Positions 23,686-33,147 of a stretch of 64,000 nucleotides of DNA are shown piece after piece. Each line of letters opens with the position of its first letter. Positions within the stretch are counted from its first letter, which is position 1. A program made the translations under genes and the position numbers. The notes beneath the pieces were generated by a model. That model saw nothing but the letters and a program-made list of their open reading frames with translations, searched no databases and was not told the DNA's origin. Source of the stretch: Acidobacteriota bacterium (GTDB lineage: Bacteria; Acidobacteriota; Blastocatellia; Chloracidobacteriales; JADJPF01); NCBI GenBank assembly GCA_016213785.1, contig JACQZQ010000053.1, forward strand, positions 1 to 64,000, in the 5' to 3' direction.

Positions 23686-26600
23686 CTAGATCTCTATTTT
23701 TTGGCTGCTAAGCCTTGTTTTAATCTCTTTTTTAAGAATTTCATACTCATTAAATAACTCATCTATAAGCTTTTGAGATAATGTTAGATCAGAGGTTTTT
23801 TCTAAGTTATGGCATAGACTAGCCATTTTTACTGCACCAATATTGCTACAGGCACTCTTAAGCTTATGTGCTTCTGTATTTATAGCTTTTATATTCTTTT
23901 CTTTCTTAAATAATTTAAAAGTTTCAAAGCTTTGATCTGTTGTTTTAATAAATAAAAATACTATTCTTTCAAAAAAAGTATCATCATTTTCAGAAATGGA
24001 AACTAGCTGAGCTAGCATATTTACATCTAGAGTAACAAGTTCTTGAGAATCTAATTTTTGAGCACAGTCTACAAAATCCTTACTTTTTGTATTAAGAATA
24101 TCTACTCCACCATCTAACCATTTTTTTAATACTGCTTCTATTTCTAATGGGTTAAAAGGCTTAGCTATATGGTCATCCATTCCAGCTTCTAAACATCGTT
24201 TACGATCCTCAGGCATTGCACCTGCGGTTAAAGCAATTATTGGAATATGCGCTTTATTATCTTTTACTTCTTGAAGTCTTATTGCCATTGTTGCTTCATA
24301 GCCGTCCATAATAGGCATTTGGCAATCCATTAATATTAAGTCATAGCCTTCTACTAGTAGTCTTCCTAGAGCTTTTAGACCATTATTAGCTATATCTACA
24401 GAGTATCCTAATTTACTTAATATATTGCTAGCAACTGATTGATTAACAAGATTATCTTCAACTAGTAAGATTTTTATTTGATGTCTAAGATTATCTTCTC
24501 TAGTCTCTTGTTTTGAAATCTCAGAAATTTGTCTTTTTAAAGATGGTTTTAAGACAGAACGAAGACATTGATAGAGTTGAGATTCACTAACAGGTTTACA
24601 AAGATAACTAGCTATACCTATGGTTTCAGCATCTTTTGATAGATCTTTAGAAATTCTTGATACCAACATAATTATTTTAACAGACGATATTTTAGGGTCT
24701 GATTTAATTATTCTGGCTAGATCCACCATTTGAAGATCTGAAACAGACCTATCAATTATTACCAAATCATAAGGATCCGTTTCATTTGCCGCTAAACGTA
24801 GTGCATCTAAAGCTTGTCGGCTATTTTCAACATATTGGCCCCTCATTTTAAGAATTTGGATTTGTTGTAACATATTTAGGTTTGTAGAAGTCTCATCAAC
24901 TATTAGCACTTTTAAGTCTTGTAAAAAGGCTCTTAAGGCTTTATCTATTTCCTCTGAATCATTTTCCTCATGTTTATTTAATCTTATAGTAAACCAAAAC
25001 TTACTTCCTCTTGCTAAAAAACTTTCGACCCCAATGCTACCTCCCATTCCTTCAACAAGCTGTTTACAAATAGCCAGTCCAAGTCCTGTACCTCCGTAGT
25101 TGCGGGTAGTTGAGCTATCACCTTGAACAAATGGTTGAAAAAGATTTTTAGTTATTTCAGGAGAAATACCAATACCTGTATCAATTATTTCAAAACGTAT
25201 TTTAGTAAATTCTTGGCTTTGTTCCTCTAAATCAATATTTATCGCTATACTACCTTTACTAGTAAACTTAATGGCATTACTAAGTAAATTTATTAGGACT
25301 TGCCTTAACCTATTAGGATCTCCAACTAATAAGGCAGGAATATCTTTATCTATTTGAAAATAAAACCCTAATTTTTTACTATCTATTTTATTCTTAAATA
25401 TTTTTATTACATCTTCTAAAAGTATTTTTAAGTTAAAGTCTATTTCTTCAAAAAGAAGTTTCCCTGCCTCAATTTTTGCTAAATCCAAAATATCATTTAC
25501 TAAAGTTAATAAAGAATCTCCACAATTACGTATTACTTCTATATATTCTTCCTGTTTTTCTGTTGGATTTGTATCTAATAATAGATAAGTCATTCCAATA
25601 ATACCATTTAGCGGCGTTCTTATTTCATGACTCATATTAGCAAGAAACTGAGACTTAAATTGTGCAGATTCTAAAGCAACATCTCTAGCAAGTTTTAATA
25701 ACTCCTCTGCTTGTTTCCTTTCAGTAATATCTTTTGCAAGGACAAGCCTAGCATGTTTTCCCTCAAAAATAGCATCATCTGAGCTAATTTCAACATCAAA
25801 AACAGTTCCATCTTTTTTACAATGCCTCCAATGCTTAGATTGAAAAACTTCATGATTACCTTCTGATAAAAACTTTAGCAATTTTGGTACATCCTCAGGT
25901 GGGCGTATGGATGTAATTGACATGTTTGTAAATTCTTCTAATGTATAGCCATAGTGCTGTATTGCCGCTTTATTAGCAGCAAGAAATTTTAGTGTTGCAA
26001 CATCATAAACAAAACAAGGACAAGGGTTATTTTCAAATAATACACGATACTGTCTTTCACTCTTACGCAAAGCTTCTTCTATTTCTTTACGTTCTGTTAT
26101 ATCCTCAACAGTTCCATCATAATAGAGTATGTTTCCTTCAAGGTCTTTAACTACAGAAGCATTTTCTCTAATAAATATTCTTTCTTCTTTGCCAGTAGAC
26201 CAAGCCGATTCTAATCCAATAATCTGACCTTTAGTTTCTAAAGTTTCTTTAAAGTGTTTTCTATTATAATTAGTAACTAAAGCATCTTTTTCAAGATCGT
26301 GAGCTTTTAGTTCTTCTAAAGAAGAGCATCCCATCATTTTTATCACTGTAGGGTTAGCGTCTACTATTTTTCCTTCAGGAGTTGAACGATAAATTCCTAT
26401 AGGTGCTCTATTAAAAAGACTTCTATAACGTTCTTCACTTTCTTTTAAGGCTTCTTCAATAATTTTGCGCTTAGTTATATCACGTGCAATTCCATGAATT
26501 GCAACAGGAGCAGCATTTTCCATTTCTAACCAAGAATTAACTTCAAAAATTAACTGTCTTCCATCCTTAGAAATAAGAGTTAACTCATGAGAAGGGAGTA

Positions 26601-27927
26601 TTTCACCTTCTAAACGCCGTTTCATCCTTTCCTTTACTCGTGCTAATTCTTCTGGCTTAAGTATTTGATTTATATTTAGGTGAAGTATATCTTCTCGGTT
26701 ATAGCCTAATATTTCTTCTGCATGACTATTAACAGAAGTAAATTCACCTGATAAGTTATGTGTATAAATTATATCGTTAGCTTTTTCAAAAAGATCTCGG
26801 TAACGGTTTTCACTACGTATTAAAGCTGTTTCAACTCTTTTACTATCAGTAATGTCAAACATTACTCCTTGTAGTTTACTAGCTAGCCCATTTTCAAAAA
26901 CAACTGTAACAATATTTCTTAACCAAACTGTAGCACCATCAGAAGTAATCATTCTATATTCTAGTTCATAATCTCTACCATATTTAATTTCATTAGTAGT
27001 ATATAGAAGTACTTTTTCCTTATCCTCTGGATGAATATGTGCTATCCAAAAGCCTTTTTCCTCTAACCAACGAGAGCTACTATAACCTAAAATTTTCTCT
27101 ACTTTTTTACTAACAAAAAGAAACTGTGAAAGAGTGCTATTTGATTCCCAAACTATTCCATTTATTGAGTTTATTAAGACTTTTAGATCTTCTCTAGATC
27201 CTTTAAGTTGTTTTAAGGTTTTTTCTAGCTCTAAATTTGCTTTTGCTTTTTCTTCTATTACGCTTTCAAGTTGTAATTTACGAGTTTTATATTTTAGGTT
27301 TAAGTTTTCTAGTCTTGTTAAAGCATACATTCTAGTAATAAAGACTAAATAAGATATTGTTGCTGAACAAAAAATAAAAAAACCACTTCTTAACCAATCA
27401 GCTTGCTGTGTTATGTACATAACCGCAACCCAACCAATTACGGCAACAGATATAACAAAGATTAACCATTCAAGAGAAACTAAAAGCGAGCTTGATGCAA
27501 TCAAAACTAGTATTATTGCTAGTGTTTGGCGAGAATCTGCAAGAAAATAAAACATTAGTAAGGCATGTGCAATAGAAAGGATTGCTAGAGATGCTCCAAT
27601 AGCATTTGCTACTTTTGTTGAGACTGTTTTTTTTCGCAAAATATAGCTTAAACTTACACAAATTATTGTAATAGTTATTGATAGAGGAATCATAACTTTT
27701 ACGATTTCTTTAGATAAAACAAAAAAATTAATAATACTTACTGTAAAAAATAATATAGCTAAAACCACTACAACGTTTCTTAATCCCTTTGAAACAATTT
27801 CTTCAAAAGTAATTTTTAAATCAACTCTTGATAAACTTCCTTGGCTAGTATCTGGCAGTTCTGGTGGTATAGACCAATCCACATTATTAGAAGGTTTTGG
27901 AGTTAGTGGTTCTTTAACTTTATCCAT
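23686..27927 (-). CDS. Membrane hybrid histidine kinase with four PAS, two receiver and an HPt domain
   Basis: 1413 residues. About six membrane helices (~40-205) form the sensor region without a large periplasmic domain. A short coiled coil and four PAS domains follow (~255-370, 375-500, 505-620, 625-750), each ending in a DITERK-type motif. The phosphoacceptor is His767 in NMSHEIRTPLNG. The ATPase domain has LLSNAIKFTSKG, DTGIGISPE and GGTGLGLAICKQL. Receiver 1 (~1010-1125) has Asp1059 and LCKPVSE; receiver 2 (~1150-1270) has canonical VEDN, Asp1201 in LMDCQMPIMDGYEA and AKPFNPLE. The HPt domain carries His1354 in EAHKLKSACSNIG. This is a full internal phosphorelay, ArcB/BarA-like. No response regulator gene is adjacent, so the output partner is unknown. 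Confidence 0.93.
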   Translation of the reverse strand: MDKVKEPLTPKPSNNVDWSIPPELPDTSQGSLSRVDLKITFEEIVSKGLRNVVVVLAILFFTVSIINFFVLSKEIVKVMIPLSITITIICVSLSYILRKKTVSTKVANAIGASLAILSIAHALLMFYFLADSRQTLAIILVLIASSSLLVSLEWLIFVISVAVIGWVAVMYITQQADWLRSGFFIFCSATISYLVFITRMYALTRLENLNLKYKTRKLQLESVIEEKAKANLELEKTLKQLKGSREDLKVLINSINGIVWESNSTLSQFLFVSKKVEKILGYSSSRWLEEKGFWIAHIHPEDKEKVLLYTTNEIKYGRDYELEYRMITSDGATVWLRNIVTVVFENGLASKLQGVMFDITDSKRVETALIRSENRYRDLFEKANDIIYTHNLSGEFTSVNSHAEEILGYNREDILHLNINQILKPEELARVKERMKRRLEGEILPSHELTLISKDGRQLIFEVNSWLEMENAAPVAIHGIARDITKRKIIEEALKESEERYRSLFNRAPIGIYRSTPEGKIVDANPTVIKMMGCSSLEELKAHDLEKDALVTNYNRKHFKETLETKGQIIGLESAWSTGKEERIFIRENASVVKDLEGNILYYDGTVEDITERKEIEEALRKSERQYRVLFENNPCPCFVYDVATLKFLAANKAAIQHYGYTLEEFTNMSITSIRPPEDVPKLLKFLSEGNHEVFQSKHWRHCKKDGTVFDVEISSDDAIFEGKHARLVLAKDITERKQAEELLKLARDVALESAQFKSQFLANMSHEIRTPLNGIIGMTYLLLDTNPTEKQEEYIEVIRNCGDSLLTLVNDILDLAKIEAGKLLFEEIDFNLKILLEDVIKIFKNKIDSKKLGFYFQIDKDIPALLVGDPNRLRQVLINLLSNAIKFTSKGSIAINIDLEEQSQEFTKIRFEIIDTGIGISPEITKNLFQPFVQGDSSTTRNYGGTGLGLAICKQLVEGMGGSIGVESFLARGSKFWFTIRLNKHEENDSEEIDKALRAFLQDLKVLIVDETSTNLNMLQQIQILKMRGQYVENSRQALDALRLAANETDPYDLVIIDRSVSDLQMVDLARIIKSDPKISSVKIIMLVSRISKDLSKDAETIGIASYLCKPVSESQLYQCLRSVLKPSLKRQISEISKQETREDNLRHQIKILLVEDNLVNQSVASNILSKLGYSVDIANNGLKALGRLLVEGYDLILMDCQMPIMDGYEATMAIRLQEVKDNKAHIPIIALTAGAMPEDRKRCLEAGMDDHIAKPFNPLEIEAVLKKWLDGGVDILNTKSKDFVDCAQKLDSQELVTLDVNMLAQLVSISENDDTFFERIVFLFIKTTDQSFETFKLFKKEKNIKAINTEAHKLKSACSNIGAVKMASLCHNLEKTSDLTLSQKLIDELFNEYEILKKEIKTRLSSQKIEI

Positions 27928-28060
27928 TAAAAACAGCCTTTTTATTACCTTAACCTATTGGTAATGTAAATTTTGAGTCTGATTTCTTTAAAAAACTTTT
28001 TTTGTTAATTTGCTTAAAGTAATATGCATACAAGTGCATTTATTGTATATTTGCGGGGAG

Positions 28061-28121
28061 GTTCTTTCACAAAATTTTAAGAACAATGTATAAGAGTTTG
28101 GACCGAATTTTGTGAAAGAAC
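28061..28121. repeat. Perfect 16-bp inverted repeat with 29-base spacer
   Basis: GTTCTTTCACAAAATT (28061-28076) and AATTTTGTGAAAGAAC (28106-28121) are exact reverse complements. A competing shorter pairing, GTTCTT (28061-28066) with AAGAAC (28079-28084), is nested in the left half. It is 20 bases past the stop of the MobB-like gene and 134 bases upstream of the hybrid kinase start. No T run follows on either side, so a terminator is possible but not obvious. Confidence 0.6.
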
Positions 28122-28141
28122 AATTTTACATTGCTTTACAC

Positions 28142-28843
28142 TTAACCACAAAGCCTTTTCCTGACAAAATTTAATACCTCTTCGCTAATAAAATTCTCTT
28201 TAGATTTGACTCCAAAATAAGGTTTCTCCATAGGTTTAATAACATTAGGTTTAATAGCATTAATAGTGTTAGGCTTGATAGTATTAATAATATTAGAAGA
28301 AATTTTCCAATTATCTCTAAACAACTGTTCATTTATATTTTCCTTAAAATTGTTTATTAAAATATAAGCGTCTGCTAGATCAAAAAATTGTCTTGCAGAT
28401 AGTTTAAAGTCCAAAACCATAGGATCTAAAACCTGTATATAAAGTTTTGGAGTCCAAAACTTACGTAAGCTATTACTTTCAATAATCACATAATCACTAG
28501 ATTCTATTTCTGATTTTAATTTAGGGAGTGCAAAAACAAGCTCTCCTGCCCTAGTGCGTAGCCAAAGCGATCGCCTTGCACCAGCAGCTAAAAACCTAGT
28601 AGTATCAGCCCTAGAGCTTTTTTCCTTTTCCTCTGTAAGAATAAACTCATGTAAAGGGACTTCGCACCCACATTCCATTCCATCTTTTGCACAAACTTTG
28701 TGCCCTGTTTGAGTAATTTTTACAGCCGTCCAATTTAACTCAGATAACCCATTAATAATCCCTGTCACAACAGAAGTTTTACCAATATTGCGACTATGTC
28801 CACCAATTAAAACTAAATTTTCAATAACTCCCATAACTCCCAT
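28142..28843 (-). CDS. MobB-like P-loop protein
   Basis: 233 residues from the ATG at 28843, which follows an AAAGG site; a start further up would lie within a terminator. The N-terminus VLIGGHSRNIGKTSVVTGII is a Walker A loop (GxxxxxGKT/S) of the kind in MobB-like proteins. WTAVKITQTGHKVC and DYVIIESNSL follow, comparable to the metal/nucleotide-binding and ExN motifs of that family. A CGC pair (GMECGCEVP) may bind metal. MobB assists molybdopterin-guanine dinucleotide formation, but no moa/mob genes are nearby, so a different GTPase-type role is possible. The C-terminal part (IKPNTINAIKPNVIKP) is low-complexity. Confidence 0.6.
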   Translation of the reverse strand: MGVMGVIENLVLIGGHSRNIGKTSVVTGIINGLSELNWTAVKITQTGHKVCAKDGMECGCEVPLHEFILTEEKEKSSRADTTRFLAAGARRSLWLRTRAGELVFALPKLKSEIESSDYVIIESNSLRKFWTPKLYIQVLDPMVLDFKLSARQFFDLADAYILINNFKENINEQLFRDNWKISSNIINTIKPNTINAIKPNVIKPMEKPYFGVKSKENFISEEVLNFVRKRLCG

Positions 28844-28866
28844 AATTACCTTTGATATAAATAAAC

Positions 28867-28900
28867 ATAGCTCTGTATCAATAATTTGACACAGAGCTAT
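28867..28900 (-). terminator. Intrinsic terminator of the aldehyde dehydrogenase gene
   Basis: ATAGCTCTGT (28867-28876) pairs with ACAGAGCTAT (28891-28900). On the minus strand the stem is followed by GTTTATTTAT, and it lies 27 bases past the dehydrogenase stop. Confidence 0.72.
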
Positions 28901-28927
28901 TAACCATATCAATTTAAGTTAGTTAAA

Positions 28928-30427
28928 TTACATTTTGACACATACAGACTTAACTTCTGTATAAAGTTCTAGAGACTCTTTACCCATTTCACGGCCCCAA
29001 CCTGATTGTTTATAGCCACCAAAAGGCATTGCTGCATCAAAAATATTGTAACAATTAACCCAAACAGTTCCAGCACGTAATTTACTTGCTAGGCTATGAG
29101 CTTTACTAATATCACTAGTCCAAATTCCAGCAGCAAGCCCATAAACAGTATCATTAGCAACAGGAGTTATTTCTTCTGTTGTCTTAAATGGCATTGCTGT
29201 TACAACAGGGCCAAAGATTTCTTCTTGTACTACTTTCATATTTTGATCCACATTAGTAAGTACAGTAGGTTTAACGAAATAGCCTTTATCCCCAAGTTTT
29301 TCACCACCTGCAAGAGCTTTTGCCCCTTGATCAAAACCTGATTTCATATAACCACAAACTCTATTTAACTGCTCATCAGAAACCAGTGGCCCCATTTGTG
29401 TATTGGGATCAAAACCGTCTCCAACCTTAATGCCCTCAGCTATTTTAGCCACCCCATCAACAACTTTATCAAATACTGCCTCTTCTATATAAAGACGCGA
29501 ACCAGCACAACAACACTGACCATGATTAAAGAAAATTGCACTAGCAGCACCAGCAATAGCCTCATCTAAATTAGAATCCTTAAACACAATATTAGGAGAT
29601 TTACCACCAAGTTCTAGAGTAACTTTCTTTAAGTTACCTGCTGCGGCTTGTACAATTAATTTACCTACTTCTGTAGAGCCAGTAAAAGCAACTTTATCAA
29701 CATCAGGATGTGCAGCTAAAGCTGCTCCAGCCGTCTCACCATAGCCAGCAACAACATTAACTACTCCTTCTGGAAAACCTGCTTCTTGTATTAACTCAGC
29801 AAGTCTAAGTGCAGAAAGTGGTGTTTGTTCAGCAGGTTTTAGAACTACAGTACAACCTGTTGCAAGGGCTGGCCCTAGTTTCCAAGCAGCCATAAGAAGG
29901 GGGAAATTCCAAGGAATAATTTGACCGACTACCCCAATAGGCTCTCTTAAAGTATAAGCTAAGTATTTTGTGCCTGGAGTATAAGGAACTGAAATAGGAA
30001 TGGTACTTCCTTCTATTTTAGTTGCCCAGCCTGCCATATATCTAAGTAAATCTGCTGCTAGTGGCACATCTGCTGCACGCGCTACAGTCAAAGGTTTACC
30101 ATTATCTAAAGATTCTAGCTGAGCAAATTCTTCTAAATGTTTTTCTAAAAGATCTCCTAGTTTCCAAAGTAATTTCCCTCTATCAGCAGGAGTCATCCTA
30201 GCCCAAGGGCCTTCTTCAAAAGCACTACGAGCAGCTTTTACAGCTAGCTCTATATCTTCCTTACGACCTTCTGCTACATTAGCTAAAACCTCTCCTGTAG
30301 CAGGGTTATAAACAGGGAAAGTTGCTCCATTAATAGCATCTACCCAATTTTTTCCTATCAACATTTTTACTGGTTTACCAATAAAACTACTTACGGTTTG
30401 CTCCATTTTTACGCCAGTACTGCTCAT
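28928..30427 (-). CDS. NAD(P)-dependent aldehyde dehydrogenase
   Basis: 499 residues, the size of ALDH1/2-type enzymes that oxidise aldehydes to acids. Visible are IPWNFPLLMAAWKLGPALATG (cofactor-binding region), the FTGSTEVG motif, the general base Glu272 in LELGGKSPNIVF and the nucleophile Cys306 in GQCCCAGS, with EEIFGPV and PFGGYKQSGWGRE at the C-terminus. All key residues are present. AAGGAAG precedes the ATG. It is flanked by terminators, so transcribed alone. The aldehyde substrate cannot be told; the GQCCCAG motif is like the animal ALDH2 class. Confidence 0.95.
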   Translation of the reverse strand: MSSTGVKMEQTVSSFIGKPVKMLIGKNWVDAINGATFPVYNPATGEVLANVAEGRKEDIELAVKAARSAFEEGPWARMTPADRGKLLWKLGDLLEKHLEEFAQLESLDNGKPLTVARAADVPLAADLLRYMAGWATKIEGSTIPISVPYTPGTKYLAYTLREPIGVVGQIIPWNFPLLMAAWKLGPALATGCTVVLKPAEQTPLSALRLAELIQEAGFPEGVVNVVAGYGETAGAALAAHPDVDKVAFTGSTEVGKLIVQAAAGNLKKVTLELGGKSPNIVFKDSNLDEAIAGAASAIFFNHGQCCCAGSRLYIEEAVFDKVVDGVAKIAEGIKVGDGFDPNTQMGPLVSDEQLNRVCGYMKSGFDQGAKALAGGEKLGDKGYFVKPTVLTNVDQNMKVVQEEIFGPVVTAMPFKTTEEITPVANDTVYGLAAGIWTSDISKAHSLASKLRAGTVWVNCYNIFDAAMPFGGYKQSGWGREMGKESLELYTEVKSVCVKM

Positions 30428-30523
30428 AAATTTCTTCCTTTCCTAAAATAAAATCTTAGCTTATCACGAGATTGATTTAATTGATTTATCAGGAAAATTA
30501 TGCGCTTTCCTTTAAGAAATAAA

Positions 30524-30545
30524 GCTATTTACGCAAATAAATAGC
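30524..30545 (-). terminator. Short intrinsic terminator
   Basis: GCTATTT (30524-30530) pairs with AAATAGC (30539-30545); on the minus strand the stem is followed by TTTATTTCTT. It ends the transcript of the exported jelly-roll gene and the pseudouridine synthase. Confidence 0.62.
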
Positions 30546-30572
30546 GGTTTTATTAACTTTCTTTATTTTCTA

Positions 30573-31250
30573 TTATTTAACTTCCTTAAAAATTAAAGAT
30601 AAATTCTCTGCATACCCTATAGATAAACAATTTAAGCAGGCATTTTTTACTTTTAATGTAATTTCTATTACTCTAGTACCTTTAGGCATTTTATCAGTTT
30701 TAGTACGTAAAATCATACTTGATGAGCCTACTTCAGCCTTAGGAAGTTCTGTCTCCTTAACTTCTAAACTACTTGAACCAAGCAGCTTTTTATCCATATC
30801 TAAAAAACTAATTATTAAAGAAGTAGTAGCAAACTTTTCTTCTTTTGTAGGACTCCCTCCAATATAGCCCGAAAGAGTGTAATCTATAGCAGTTTTATCA
30901 AGAAATTCTGCAAGTCTTGTAAGATCTATAACATGTTTGGCTAAAACCGATTCTTTTCCTTCACTAGCAGTTAGACGAAAATAGCTATCCCCTCCATTAG
31001 GAGCACCTGCAACACCTATATCCCATTCACCGCCAAAACTACCATAACGGGCTGACTCAAAACCTTCTCCTCTCCAAGCAGCTTCTCCTGCTTCAGCCCC
31101 TCCATTTATAATTAAATTCTTTCCAAATAAAGGGTTTTGGCTTTTTTCTTGTGCAGTAATTTTTAATATAAAAAGAAAAAATATAAATACTAAAAGCTTT
31201 ATTTTCTTAACGCTACCTTGCTCAATTAATGATAAGGAGTTTTTTGTCAT
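30573..31250 (-). CDS. Exported protein with jelly-roll carbohydrate-binding-like fold
   Basis: 225 residues. A signal anchor (KKIKLLVFIFFLFILKITA, ~15-33) is followed by LIINGGAEAGEAAW, the NxGxExG start typical of extracellular jelly-roll domains. Further fold signs are GDSYFRL, FATTSLIISFLDMDKKLLGSSSL and a C-terminal GTRVIEITLKVKN strand. A Cys pair (CLNC) may form a disulfide. Such domains bind carbohydrates; no enzyme is fused. A GAGGTAGAG site sets the start. It begins 13 bases after the pseudouridine synthase, probably in the same transcript. Function unknown. Confidence 0.65.
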   Translation of the reverse strand: MTKNSLSLIEQGSVKKIKLLVFIFFLFILKITAQEKSQNPLFGKNLIINGGAEAGEAAWRGEGFESARYGSFGGEWDIGVAGAPNGGDSYFRLTASEGKESVLAKHVIDLTRLAEFLDKTAIDYTLSGYIGGSPTKEEKFATTSLIISFLDMDKKLLGSSSLEVKETELPKAEVGSSSMILRTKTDKMPKGTRVIEITLKVKNACLNCLSIGYAENLSLIFKEVK

Positions 31251-31263
31251 TTAATCTCTACCT

Positions 31264-31923
31264 CTACACTAAAGTATTTTTAACTAAAGATAAAAATGGT
31301 TTTTCTAATCCTGCTATTATATTTATTTGCGTTCCTTCTTGATTAATAAAACTAAGTTTTTCTGAATGTAGCATTAATCTAGGATATGTAATAGATTTAG
31401 CCCTATCACCATATTCTAAATCCCCAACAATAGAGTGACCAATACTATAGAGATGTACTCGAATTTGGTGTCTTCTGCCTGTTTTTGGATAGATTCTTAA
31501 AAGAGTAAAATTTTTTGTTTTTTCTTCAATTTTATAAATAGTAAGAGAAGTCTTCCCTTTTTTATAATCTACTCCCATTCTACCTGAACCATATTCTCTA
31601 ATAGGTTTATCTATAACCCCTGTGTTATTTATGACTTGACCATAAACTAAAGCTAAATATTCTTTAGAAACTTTACTAGTAGAAAATAAATCATTTAAGT
31701 ATTTATGGCTAGTAGGATTTTTAGCAAATACAACCACTCCGCTAACTTGTTTATCTAAGCGATGCACAACATAGAGTTTTGTTTCTAACTTTTGTTCAAG
31801 AATTTTTACTAAAACCTGTTCATGAGCCTGTTCTACTTGATTATCACGGCCAAGAATAGTATTAATTCCAATAGGCTTATTAACAGCAACAAAGTCTTTA
31901 TCTTGGTAGAGTATTTCTATCAT
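31264..31923 (-). CDS. RluA-family RNA pseudouridine synthase
   Basis: 219 residues. The catalytic motif HRLDKQVSG carries Asp57, the residue that attacks the uridine. VNKPIG, KEYLALVYG, YPKTGRRHQIRVH and HSIVGDLEYG are typical of RluA-type synthases. There is no N-terminal S4 domain, so it resembles the short RluA/TruC-type enzymes. The exact RNA target (23S or tRNA) cannot be told. Heads the transcript with the exported jelly-roll gene. Confidence 0.9.
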   Translation of the reverse strand: MIEILYQDKDFVAVNKPIGINTILGRDNQVEQAHEQVLVKILEQKLETKLYVVHRLDKQVSGVVVFAKNPTSHKYLNDLFSTSKVSKEYLALVYGQVINNTGVIDKPIREYGSGRMGVDYKKGKTSLTIYKIEEKTKNFTLLRIYPKTGRRHQIRVHLYSIGHSIVGDLEYGDRAKSITYPRLMLHSEKLSFINQEGTQINIIAGLEKPFLSLVKNTLV

Positions 31924-32002
31924 ATCACTGGTTTTTGTCTTGGTTAATTATGCTAAAATCATATAAGTTTAACCCACGTTCTTAGATTTCAAGGATTTAT
32001 AT

Positions 32003-33067
32003 ATGCGTAAAAATTTTATTATTAGCCTTATTATCCTTTCGTTTCTATTAATTAATCTACTGGTTCCTGCAAGCAAAGCCCAATCAGGCAAAGTTCGCCC
32101 TTCTGATAAGAAAAAAGATCAAGAGGAAATTATTGATAAAAAGGGCGAAACTATCAAAATTGAAACAGCACTAAACAATGTTGAAGTTACTGTAACAGAT
32201 AAAAAAAGCGGAGGAATTTACCAAGGGCTAAAACCTGGTAATTTTGCTATATATGAAGATGGTGTAAAGCAAGAAATTAGCAATTTTTCAGCAATTGATG
32301 CACCAATTACACTTGTACTTTTACTTGAGTATAGCCGCCAAATTAGTATTATTAGAAACGAAGTAATTAATCCAGCAGGGAGGTTTGTAACAAGTTTTGT
32401 TCAACCAAAAGATCAAATAGCTATTGTAGCTTATGATGCACGCCCTGCCGTACTTAATGATTTTACTGATAAACAAGGAGAACTAGCTGCATCTGTTAAT
32501 CTTTTATCTCGTAATATTCCTGCTCTAAATGACAGCAATCTTTATGATGCAATTAGTTTTGTTATTAAAGGCGGAAAAGTTGATAAAATTGACTATGCAG
32601 GAATTGAAGAAATCCCTGGCCGTGTAGCAATTTTACTTATTAGCTCTGGTTTTGATACTTTTAGTAAACTCACCTACGATAAAACATTAAAACTAGTTGA
32701 AAGCGCTGGAGTTCCAATTTATACAATTGGAATCGGGAATTTGTTTTTTAAGCTTTATGAGTCAAGAATGTCTGATGAACAAAGACTTGGATTTTATCAA
32801 GCAGCAAATCAATTAAGGTATTTTTCTGAGCTATCAGGAGGAAGATTTTTTCCTGTTACTTTTGAAGGCGAAATACCTAGCACTTTAAGAGCTATTTCTG
32901 CTCTGCTACGTAGCCAATATAGCATTGGTTATACTCCTAATAATGCTCGTAAAGAAGGGAAAAAACGCAAAGTAGAAATTCATGTTGATGTTGATGGAGA
33001 TGGCAAAAGAGACGATAACAAGCTAGTAATTCAATATCGTAAAGTTTATACAGAACCTAAAAATTAA
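32003..33067 (+). CDS. Exported VWFA-domain protein (acidobacterial type)
   Basis: 354 residues with signal peptide MRKNFIISLIILSFLLINLLV, cleaved near SKAQS. Architecture: a short propeptide-like stretch, VTVTDKKSGGIYQGLKPGNFAIYEDGVKQEISNFS (the standard lead-in), then a VWA domain (~100-290). The MIDAS position reads LLEYSRQIS where the family normally has DxSxS, so the first Asp is Glu and the second Ser is Gln. NLYDAI and LISSGFDTFSKL match the other metal-coordinating loops. The end FRALSxLLRSQYSIGYTP-like region and RKVEIHVDVDGDG are typical of the VWFA-related domain family found in acidobacteria. Function unknown; adhesion or assembly roles are assumed. AAGGA precedes the ATG. Confidence 0.85.
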   Translation: MRKNFIISLIILSFLLINLLVPASKAQSGKVRPSDKKKDQEEIIDKKGETIKIETALNNVEVTVTDKKSGGIYQGLKPGNFAIYEDGVKQEISNFSAIDAPITLVLLLEYSRQISIIRNEVINPAGRFVTSFVQPKDQIAIVAYDARPAVLNDFTDKQGELAASVNLLSRNIPALNDSNLYDAISFVIKGGKVDKIDYAGIEEIPGRVAILLISSGFDTFSKLTYDKTLKLVESAGVPIYTIGIGNLFFKLYESRMSDEQRLGFYQAANQLRYFSELSGGRFFPVTFEGEIPSTLRAISALLRSQYSIGYTPNNARKEGKKRKVEIHVDVDGDGKRDDNKLVIQYRKVYTEPKN

Positions 33068-33084
33068 ATAGGTTTTCTTAAATA

Positions 33085-33120
33085 AAAAAGCCCAAGAATT
33101 AGAAGATTCTTGGGCTTTTT
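33085..33120 (+). terminator. Strong terminator
   Basis: AAAAAGCCCAAGAAT (33085-33099) pairs with ATTCTTGGGCTTTTT (33106-33120), a perfect 15-bp stem with a 6-base loop and T run. It is bidirectional and separates the convergent VWFA gene and PilT-like gene. Confidence 0.93.
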
Positions 33121-33147
33121 CTATTTTTATATATCATTTACTTACTA

